Origin: an uncultured Bifidobacterium sp.
GTDB taxonomy: Bacteria; Actinomycetota; Actinomycetes; Actinomycetales; Bifidobacteriaceae
Assembly: GCF_949292005.1 (NCBI RefSeq)
Contig: NZ_CASEXV010000025.1
Coordinates: forward strand, 1 to 64,000
Length of the DNA: 64,000 bases
Reading direction: 5' to 3'
Positions 10,410 to 16,687 of the stretch are shown here, piece after piece; positions within the stretch are counted from its first letter, which is position 1; the number at the start of each line of letters is the position of its first letter. The notes beneath the pieces were generated by a model. It was not told where the DNA came from. It saw only the letters and a program-made list of their open reading frames with translations, and ran no database searches. Position numbers and translations under genes: made by a program.

Positions 10410-10666
10410 TGTGGTTTTGGCGCGTGGCGCTTCGGTCTGATCCGACATGGCCGGATTTGCCGCGCTTGGCGTGACGTTTGGCGTGACGCGTTCCCATCGC
10501 GGATTTTCCGTGCTCGAATCGGCATTGCTGGAGCCCGGTCCACCCGGCGTGTCTGGTCTGGTGATGTTGTTTGGTCCGCTGATGTAGTTTGTCTTATCGG
10601 AGCTAGCATCCCGCTCGATCTGCTGGGTGTTTTTGAAGCTTCGTCCTCAAAACTGAAGTAATACTA

Positions 10667-10690
10667 GATAATCTAATGTTCGATAATCTA
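10667..10690. repeat. Direct repeat in an AT-rich island
   Basis: GATAATCTA occurs at 10667-10675 and 10682-10690, fifteen bases apart. The first copy lies in an odd palindrome (TAGAT-A-ATCTA, 10665-10675). The surrounding 45 bp are strikingly AT-rich for this genome. It could be a promoter with a protein-binding site. Confidence 0.6.
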
Positions 10691-10814
10691 TTTTTATGAC
10701 CGCATATTCGACGAGAACGGTTGAATCATCCCCGCTGTCGTCTGCAGCTCTCCATATTATTCATGGTCGCACCAGTGTTGGGCGCCGCCGGGTGTGAAGG
10801 AGTGCCCATAGTCG

Positions 10815-10948
10815 ACTCGTTGGGCGCTTTTTGCGTTCGTTGGGCGCCTCATTCGGAGATCATCCATGTGGGACCGCACGATTCTGCGGTTCCTACAGAA
10901 GGTTCTGGGATAAACCCGCCCAACGAACGACAAACCCGCCCAATGAGT
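10815..10948 (+). ncRNA. Nested inverted repeat, candidate structured RNA
   Basis: The outer arm 10815-10826 pairs with 10937-10948 (12 pairs, one G-U). After a symmetric 7x7 internal loop with three central A-U pairs, the inner arm 10834-10846 pairs perfectly with 10917-10929 (13 bp). The 70-base apical part contains a nine-pair hairpin, 10870-10878 with 10885-10893, also with one G-U, and a short CAGA/TCTG hairpin at 10896-10907. Two of the helices carry a G-U pair in place of a Watson-Crick pair, which is tolerated in RNA but not in a DNA cruciform. No start codon or known riboswitch motif was recognised. Function is unknown, and it could instead be a palindromic DNA element. Confidence 0.4.
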
Positions 10949-11051
10949 GTCAAGAGGGGTGGCAGTGTCGAGAGGGGTGGCAGTCTCATGAGTGGGTATC
11001 GGGTTGAGGTGGTGGTTGAGTCGAGATGGGGTGGTGGTTGAGTCGAGATGG
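10947..11051 (+). repeat. Two G-rich tandem duplications (18 bp and 22 bp)
   Basis: An 18-bp unit (GTGTCRAGAGGGGTGGCA) is present twice, 10947-10964 and 10965-10982, with one difference. After a short spacer that contains the palindrome CTCATGAG, a 22-bp unit is repeated exactly at 11008-11029 and 11030-11051. The units begin GGTGGTGG and end GAGATGG. A partial third copy follows. Confidence 0.75.
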
Positions 11052-11234
11052 GGTTGTGGCAGAAGGGCTGACCGGGTTGGTATGAGGCGATTGGGTTGGT
11101 GTGGGGATCGGACTCGGTCGTAGGCAGATGCGTGAAGTCGGCGCGGTCTCTGGCTGGACTGGTGTCTGATCGCTGCTTCAGTTGCGTGGGCGCTTTATGT
11201 GCTTTGTGTGCCCCGCCTGCTCTGGTTCTGAAAA

Positions 11235-11300
11235 CTAGACCGGCCCTAGACCGGCTCTAGACCGGCTCTAGACCGGCCCTAGACCGGCTCTAGACTGGGT
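11235..11300 (+). repeat. Six-copy 11-bp tandem array upstream of GNAT gene
   Basis: Five copies of CTAGACCGGCY (starting 11235, 11246, 11257, 11268, 11279) and a sixth diverged copy CTAGACTGGGT (11290-11300). The array stops three bases before the ATG at 11304. Eleven bases is about one helical turn, so the sites face the same side of the DNA. The change in the last copy turns TAGACC into TAGACT, which fits a TAnnnT -10 box at the right distance for a leaderless transcript. Confidence 0.8.
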
Positions 11301-11303
11301 CAC

Positions 11304-11876
11304 ATGGTCATTCTTCAAACAGAGCGTCTGATCCTCCGGCCGTGGCGTGTTGACGACGCGCGGGATGCCCGATTCCTCTATCGTTACGCATCGGATCCCG
11401 ATGTGGGTCCTCATGCGGGATGGCCTGCGCACACAAGCGTCGAGGAGAGCGCCGATGTGATTCGTGATGTGTTGTCGGACGAGCAGAACTTCGCCATCAC
11501 TTTTCGCGGTGCGTGGGAGGGGAAATCCCCTGACGCGCCCATAGGGTCCATTGGTTTGAAGATTGTTCCCGACGATCCTGGCTCCAGAGAGATCGGGTAT
11601 TGGATAGGGCGTCCGTTCTGGGGCAGGGGATTGACTCCTGAGGCGGCCGGCGAGCTCATCAGATACGGGTTCGAGGAGCTTGGTCTTGACGCGGTGTATG
11701 GCATGCATGATGTGTCGAACCTACAGTCGTCGCGGGTGATGGAGAAACTGGGACTGACTGAGCTTCGTGTGATGCGGGAGGTTCCTCGTCCGTTGCTGGG
11801 CGATGGCTTTCGACGTGATGAGGTGCTTCGTCGTCTGACCCGGTCGCAGTGGCATAAGCGCCGATTCGACCAGTGA
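11304..11876 (+). CDS. GNAT-family N-acetyltransferase (RimJ/RimL-like)
   Basis: A 190-aa cytosolic acetyltransferase. The N-terminus (TERLILRPWRVDDARD) and the acetyl-CoA site around residues 98-112 (GYWIGRPFWGRGLTPEA) are those of the RimJ/RimL branch. A typical C-terminal NLQSSRVMEKLGL helix follows. The branch acetylates protein N-termini, antibiotics or small amines; the substrate cannot be told from sequence. The ATG has no ribosome-binding site. A TAGACT box at 11291-11296 with seven intervening bases suggests a leaderless mRNA whose promoter is built on an 11-bp repeat array. Confidence 0.88.
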   Translation: MVILQTERLILRPWRVDDARDARFLYRYASDPDVGPHAGWPAHTSVEESADVIRDVLSDEQNFAITFRGAWEGKSPDAPIGSIGLKIVPDDPGSREIGYWIGRPFWGRGLTPEAAGELIRYGFEELGLDAVYGMHDVSNLQSSRVMEKLGLTELRVMREVPRPLLGDGFRRDEVLRRLTRSQWHKRRFDQ

Positions 11877-11990
11877 TGGTCTGTTTCCCCAGTAATGGCC
11901 CAGTTCTGAGGTCCCTCAAAGAGATGGTCCGCGGGTCTGTTCGGTTTTCGCCGTCCGTGCCGCGCAAGTGTCGGTCTTCGTCGACGGATC

Positions 11991-12077
11991 TTGCCGTGGG
12001 CGATGCGGACCATCCTGGATTGAGTTGACATGGCGTTGTTATGCTATTGATATTGCCGTGGGCGATGCGGACCATCC
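11991..12077 (+). promoter_or_regulatory. 25-bp direct repeats flanking a TTGACA promoter-like site
   Basis: Two perfect 25-bp copies (11991-12015 and 12053-12077, beginning TTGCCGTGGGCGATG) lie 62 bp apart. Between them is a consensus -35 (TTGACA, 12025-12030) with TGATAT 17 bases further on as a possible -10. Each copy contains the short dyad GATG-N5-CATC. An inverted ATGGTCCGC lies at about 11924. Transcription from here would run antisense into the gene at 12093-12563. Confidence 0.45.
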
Positions 12078-12092
12078 CCTGCCGGAGGTCTG

Positions 12093-12563
12093 TCAGTCCT
12101 TCTTCGATGACGTTGTGATGACGTCGTACATGTCGGCCACAAGACTTTTCATTCGACTGTCGAGGTCGCGCAGATTGCTTCGGCGCATGCTTCCTCTCAT
12201 AGTGGTTCCGGCGAGTTGGGCGGCCGTTCGGATTGACGCGAGTGCCTCTCGCCAAGAGTCAAGACGTCCGCTTGCTTCAAATTCCTCGCGGTGCGTCTGA
12301 ATGAGCGAGTCGACCGCGTCGAGTCGTTTGACAACGGTCGGTGTCGGCATGGTCGCTCGGGGAAGTGAGGCGATAAGGGTTTTCGCCTGTGACATGACGG
12401 TTTTCCCGAGACCGTTGAGTCGTTCCGGAACGTGTTCGTCCTTAAGGTAGGCCGCAGCCTTGGTCCAGTTATCGGGGTCGATCAGAATGCCGACCAGAAG
12501 CGCTCCCAGAGTCGATCCGGTGAGTGTGGTAAGAACTCGCTTTTTTCGTGTCTTTCCGGCCAT
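12093..12563 (-). CDS. Hypothetical protein with N-terminal membrane segment
   Basis: I do not recognise this 156-aa protein. The start is well fixed: ATG 12563 follows CAGGAGG with good spacing, so a longer reading to 12632 is unlikely. The N-terminus is basic (MAGKTRKKR) and followed by a weakly hydrophobic stretch (LTGSTLGALLVGILI, about residues 14-28). The rest is polar, charged and probably helical. The gene stands alone between converging GNAT and a divergent hypothetical gene. A membrane-anchored cytoplasmic helical protein is a reasonable description, but no function can be assigned. Confidence 0.75.
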   Translation of the reverse strand: MAGKTRKKRVLTTLTGSTLGALLVGILIDPDNWTKAAAYLKDEHVPERLNGLGKTVMSQAKTLIASLPRATMPTPTVVKRLDAVDSLIQTHREEFEASGRLDSWREALASIRTAAQLAGTTMRGSMRRSNLRDLDSRMKSLVADMYDVITTSSKKD

Positions 12564-12995
12564 GATGGCCTCCTGTCTGTCTGAGGACGTTTCTGGTGGG
12601 GTTGTCTGGTGCGAATCGGCCCTGTGAATCAATAATAAACTAAAGTAGCTTTCGCTTTTCGTGAAAGAGGGTATGGGCCGTGTGTGGACGTCGGAAGCCG
12701 TGCGACGTTATAGGCCCATAAAGGAAATATGGAAATCGAAAAGAAGCGATATCTAAAGGGAGGACAATCCATGAGGATATAAAAATGGCCCGTTATCGCA
12801 TGATCATCTGCTTTTACGCATGGTTCATGCGCGGTATTTCCATTCGTTACCGGAGCGGTTTATCACGGGATCAACGGCGGTTGCGGAGAGAAGAAAAAGA
12901 GATAGCGGCTTCGGCTTCGGCTTCGTCGTTGAGGTGTTGTCCATGATGTTTGTCGCTGGAACGGTCGAGCAATCGACGTGGAATGGGGGCGGATG
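12564..12995. other. Divergent intergenic region, partly AT-rich
   Basis: About 430 bp between two divergent hypothetical genes. The part from 12625 to 12830 is AT-rich and contains CTTTC/GAAAG arms around 12650-12668. It is likely to carry promoters for both genes, but I cannot assign a convincing -35/-10 pair. No gene is seen. Confidence 0.4.
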
Positions 12996-13517
12996 ATGAT
13001 GGATACGAGTATTGGAAGCATTGGACGGGTGGACTCGGTCGATACGCATGGGGGCCATCCCGGAGAAGATGATGATCAGAGATACGACGCGTTGCAGAAC
13101 AGGCTTATCAGTGGCGTCACGCGTTATATGCCGTCGATTCGAGAGGACTGCTTGCGCTCGTTGATGGCGGGCTCGGCCTTCCGTGACTTTGACAGGAAGG
13201 AGACGACACGGATCTCGTCCTCGCTGGAGGCGGTGGTCTCGTTGAACGACTTGTGGGATTGGCTTTGCGACGTCAACGCGGTAAGGGATATGGACGTTCC
13301 CCGTATTAGGACCTATTGGTTTCTTGTGGGGTACGTGCGTGAGGGAGGAAGGGCCATCGAACGCCACGTGGACGAATTCCAGGGAGTGCTTCTCGACATC
13401 CATGAGGTGGCGCTGGTCGGGTCCGGAGAATGGCGGGTGGACGAGTGGGGGAAGATCCGTGCCGTCGCGGCGCGTCCCACCACGGGGGCCGGGTCCGGTT
13501 CATGGCGGCGTTGGTAG
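12996..13517 (+). CDS. Hypothetical protein
   Basis: About 173 aa, not recognised. Codon usage has the GC-rich third positions of the neighbours, which supports real coding. Three ATG codons in a row (12993, 12996, 12999) follow GGGGGCGG, so the exact start is uncertain by one or two residues. The protein is soluble, acidic in its first 35 residues, and contains a tryptophan-rich stretch (LNDLWDWLCDVNAV) and a glycine/serine C-terminus. A longer frame on the opposite strand (12825-13403) is less convincing. No functional motif is seen. Confidence 0.55.
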   Translation: MMDTSIGSIGRVDSVDTHGGHPGEDDDQRYDALQNRLISGVTRYMPSIREDCLRSLMAGSAFRDFDRKETTRISSSLEAVVSLNDLWDWLCDVNAVRDMDVPRIRTYWFLVGYVREGGRAIERHVDEFQGVLLDIHEVALVGSGEWRVDEWGKIRAVAARPTTGAGSGSWRRW

Positions 13518-13658
13518 GTTTTCAGAAATATCACATCCGCGTCACAACCATGTCTCAGGTGCTCTTCTGAATCTCCCCAGAGCTCACGATTGTTCGTGCG
13601 CTATCCTTATGCACGTCATATAGCGCATAGCCCACCCCTGATCGGGTGCGGAAAGGGG

Positions 13659-14639
13659 ATGGCGGGAGTGGTACGAGGCCATCATTCGCGACCTGAGCAC
13701 ATGCAGTTGGATGACAACACGCAAGCGCGGGTCCGGAATCGTCGTAGAAATCGATGGTTGGTGGCGATTCCCGCCGCGGTCCTCGCCGTTCTATGGATCG
13801 TCGCCATCGCGCCGCGTGCGAGAGGTGTGCTCGAGGGAATGGCCGCTGGTGACTCCGATTCCACGGCGTCATACGATGCGTCCTCATCGAAGTTCTCGGA
13901 GTCCCCCATCGTCGATGGCCCGATTGCCAAGTCGGCGTCAACCGTGCCGTCCGTGGACAAGACCACGACGAATCTAACGACGAAACTCACGTCGTCGCTG
14001 AACTCCATCTTCACGGGGGCGACCTATGCGGTCAATGTGGTGGACATGTCCACAGGTGGAACGGTGGTGGGAGTCAACGTGAACACCCAGTACACCTCCG
14101 CAAGCACATACAAGCTGTATGTGGCCTATTCGATGATTTCCGCCGTGGAAAGCGGTGAGAAGACGTGGAACTCCGAACTGGATGGGCAGACGCTACGATC
14201 CTGCTTCGCCACGATGATCGTCAACTCCGACAATGACTGCCCCACCGCGTGGCTCAATGAGAAGGGCTTCGCCACCGTCAATCAACAGATTCACGACGCC
14301 GGATTCACCCAGACGACCATCGCCCACGAGAACATGCTGACGGACGCCGCCGATCTTGCCAAGTACCTGACGCGTCTGTACCAGGGAAGCTTCATGGATT
14401 CCGATTCACGGTCGATGCTTCTGGGCTATATGAAGACGCAGGTGTACCGGTCGGGAATCCCGGCGGGCATTGGCGACAACGGCACGGTTGCGGATAAGGT
14501 CGGTTTCCTGGATGACCTTCTGCATGACGCGTCAATCATCTACACGGCCAAGGGCGATTACGTCATGGTCATTCTCACCAACGAATCGTCATGGGCGTCG
14601 ATAGCCCAGGCGGCGTCGACGATCTACGCGGCGCTGTGA
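13659..14639 (+). CDS. Class A beta-lactamase-like serine hydrolase, membrane-anchored
   Basis: About 326 aa. A basic N-terminus (RVRNRRRNRW) and one membrane helix at about residues 33-51 place the catalytic domain outside. A Ser/Thr-rich linker follows. The SxxK motif is S149-T-Y-K152 and the SDN motif is S190-D-N192. The third motif is DKVG rather than KTG, so it is probably a peptidoglycan-related hydrolase or penicillin-interacting relative, not an efficient beta-lactamase. ATG 13659 directly follows GAAAGGGG; a GTG at 13668 has better spacing and is possible. The gene stands alone, with intergenic DNA on both sides. Confidence 0.82.
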   Translation: MAGVVRGHHSRPEHMQLDDNTQARVRNRRRNRWLVAIPAAVLAVLWIVAIAPRARGVLEGMAAGDSDSTASYDASSSKFSESPIVDGPIAKSASTVPSVDKTTTNLTTKLTSSLNSIFTGATYAVNVVDMSTGGTVVGVNVNTQYTSASTYKLYVAYSMISAVESGEKTWNSELDGQTLRSCFATMIVNSDNDCPTAWLNEKGFATVNQQIHDAGFTQTTIAHENMLTDAADLAKYLTRLYQGSFMDSDSRSMLLGYMKTQVYRSGIPAGIGDNGTVADKVGFLDDLLHDASIIYTAKGDYVMVILTNESSWASIAQAASTIYAAL

Positions 14640-14785
14640 GGGCCCGTCGTCGGTGCCGTGCTTCGTGAATTTCGCGGCGTCCAGTGCGCTGTGCGCGGCG
14701 GCGATCCACGCCCCGTTCTGCCACGCCCGGTTCTGCCATGTGACGTATGGCGTTGGAAAGTTCGTGGGTGACCTACGATGGGCGT

Positions 14786-15391
14786 ATGACCAACGTTCTT
14801 GTCATCACCAGCAATCCTGATCCCGGATCCCTCACCGATACGGCAGGGGACGTTTTCGCGCAGGGCGCGCGCTCGGCCGGTGCCGATGTCGACGTGCTTG
14901 ATCTCTATGACGCCGGTTTCAATCCGGTGTACACGCTTGCCGACCGTCGTCATTATCTGGGGCGCGGTCCTGTTCCGCGTGATGTGGCATCCATTCAGGA
15001 CCGGCTTGAGAAGGCCGATGTCATCGCCATCATCTTTCCCGTCTACTGGTACACGATGCCCGCCATGGTCAAAGGGTTGTTCGATCGTGTGATTTGCCGG
15101 GGCTTCGCCTACAACCCCTCCGGGGAGCCGGGTGCGCTCGCCGGGAAGGCCATGCGGATCGTGATGCTCACCGGAGGCTCGCAGGGATGGTATGAGTCCG
15201 ATGGGATCGGCGAGGCCCTCGACAATCAGATCGTGCATCAGACGCTCAAAAAGTACTGTGGTGTGACGGATGCGCGGATCGTCTACATCGACAATCTTGT
15301 CTCCGGTGATGATGACCCCGAGCGGCGGGAGGGCGTTTCGGAGCAGCTTGAGCGTCTTCGGGTGATGGGGGAGTCGCTCGCCGGGCGATAG
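14786..15391 (+). CDS. NAD(P)H dehydrogenase (quinone)-like flavodoxin-fold oxidoreductase
   Basis: A 201-aa soluble flavoprotein of the NQO1/KefF/MdaB group. It begins with the FMN/FAD phosphate loop (MTNVLVITSNPDPGSLT) and has the hallmark FPVYWYTMPAMVKGLFDRV near residues 90-110. It probably transfers two electrons from NAD(P)H to quinones or other electrophiles. A longer in-frame start at 14747 lacks support. A TACGAT box at 14774-14779 lies six bases before ATG 14786 and there is no ribosome-binding site, which points to a leaderless transcript. It is monocistronic. Confidence 0.87.
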   Translation: MTNVLVITSNPDPGSLTDTAGDVFAQGARSAGADVDVLDLYDAGFNPVYTLADRRHYLGRGPVPRDVASIQDRLEKADVIAIIFPVYWYTMPAMVKGLFDRVICRGFAYNPSGEPGALAGKAMRIVMLTGGSQGWYESDGIGEALDNQIVHQTLKKYCGVTDARIVYIDNLVSGDDDPERREGVSEQLERLRVMGESLAGR

Positions 15392-15553
15392 ATTCTCCGG
15401 GTGGCTTGTTTTGCGGTAGTCGCCTGTTTAAAGAGGATTGTTATGGGTGAATATGCGGATTGAGAATAGCAGGAGTCTAGGGGATATTAGGGAATCGAAC
15501 CCGGGATTCTTGAGCAGCGGAAACGGGGAGAGATGCTCGGGGGAAGAATTGGC

Positions 15554-16684
15554 ATGATCAGGGATACTGCTGCGCAGCCACGCACTTCGTCGGTAGACGG
15601 CGGTCGCCGCGGTAGGGTGCTGAGGTTGGTTCTGTCAATAATCATGGCGGCGTCGATGGTGGCGTCTCTGGGGGCCTGCGGATCGGTGACATCACAGTCC
15701 GCCGCTTCGGGGGCGACGAATTCATCGTCAACGTCGTCGTCCGCTTCCGGTTCCTCCACATCCTCGTCGGTCTCGCCGTCATCGGGATCGGCGTCGGCGA
15801 CCTCATCGGCGGCATCTGCGTCCACATCCTCATCCTCCTTGTCGGGCCCTTTGGCCACCACGGTTCTTGCGATGCTGTCCATCAAGGGACGCGCTGCGAA
15901 AACCGGATACTCGCGTCAGCGATTCGGTACGGCCTGGGCCGATGTCGACCGCAACGGATGTGATACCCGCAACGACATCCTCACCCGCGATCTCACGAAC
16001 AAGACGTACAAGCAGGGAACAAACAACTGTGTCGTGGCGACGGGAGTGCTCAACGACTCGTATACCGGCAAACGCATCAGCTTCGTGCGGGGACAAAAGA
16101 CATCCACGGCCGTCCAGATCGACCATGTGGTGGCGTTGTCGGACGCATGGCAGAAAGGTGCCCAGAAACTCAGCTCCACCACGCGCGAGCAGCTCGCCAA
16201 CGATCCCTACAATCTGCTTGCCATCGACGGGTCGGCCAACGAGCAGAAAAGCGACGGAGATGCCGCCACATGGCTTCCGTCCAACAAATCGTTCCGATGC
16301 CAGTACGTGGCGAGGCAGATCGGCGTCAAACATAAATACGGATTATGGGTGACCCAGGCCGAGCATGATGCGATGGTCGGCATTCTCTCCGGATGCCCCA
16401 CCCAGACGGTGCCTACGGGAGGAGGGGTTTCGGGATCCGCGTCATCGGGCTCGTTGTCCATGTCCTCGTCCACGTCGGCAAGCTCGTCCACCCGAACCAC
16501 GACCCAGGCGACTCCGAAGGCCACTGCCACAGCAACTGCATCCGCAACCGCCACAGCATCCGCATCCGCATCCTACCGGAACTGCGCGGCGGTTCGCGCG
16601 GCCGGGAAGGCGCCGTTGAAGAGCACGGATCCCGGTTATAGCCGCAAACTCGACAGGGACGGGGATGGTGTGGCCTGCGAGTAG
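15554..16684 (+). CDS. Lipoprotein HNH (DUF1524-type) nuclease with Excalibur domain
   Basis: A secreted, probably lipid-anchored protein of about 376 aa. The signal peptide ends in a lipobox (ASLGAC, Cys42). A Ser/Thr/Ala-rich linker follows. The nuclease core has QIDHVVALSDAWQKGA, then NDPYNLLAIDGSANEQKSD, the His/Asn/Lys pattern of DUF1524/GmrSD-type HNH nucleases. After a second Ser/Ala/Thr linker the last 35 residues form an Excalibur calcium-binding motif (YRNCAAVRAAG ending DRDGDGVACE). It would degrade or process nucleic acid at the cell surface. ATG 15554 is chosen because GGGGGAAG lies seven bases upstream; ATG 15533 is the alternative. It converges on the GT39 gene with a four-base gap. 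Confidence 0.88.
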   Translation: MIRDTAAQPRTSSVDGGRRGRVLRLVLSIIMAASMVASLGACGSVTSQSAASGATNSSSTSSSASGSSTSSSVSPSSGSASATSSAASASTSSSSLSGPLATTVLAMLSIKGRAAKTGYSRQRFGTAWADVDRNGCDTRNDILTRDLTNKTYKQGTNNCVVATGVLNDSYTGKRISFVRGQKTSTAVQIDHVVALSDAWQKGAQKLSSTTREQLANDPYNLLAIDGSANEQKSDGDAATWLPSNKSFRCQYVARQIGVKHKYGLWVTQAEHDAMVGILSGCPTQTVPTGGGVSGSASSGSLSMSSSTSASSSTRTTTQATPKATATATASATATASASASYRNCAAVRAAGKAPLKSTDPGYSRKLDRDGDGVACE

Positions 16685-16687
16685 GCG

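Larger units (their letters stand above)
10370..11303. other. Repeat-rich 0.93-kb non-coding region
   Basis: This gap between the SNF2 gene and the GNAT gene holds no believable protein gene. It has, in order, a four-copy heptamer, an AT-rich island with a repeated nonamer, a nested inverted repeat, tandem 18-bp and 22-bp duplications on a G-rich strand, and an 11-bp array. CTAGACCGG occurs both at its left edge (10367-10375) and in the array at its right edge. Base composition swings from AT-rich (10655-10700) to very G-rich (10950-11060). Confidence 0.7.

Noticed and set aside
10721..11041. A 106-codon frame from TTG with a stretch resembling a lipoprotein signal (APVLGAAGCEG)
   Set aside because: It has no ribosome-binding site, runs through the inverted repeat and the tandem duplications, and its codon use is unlike neighbouring genes.
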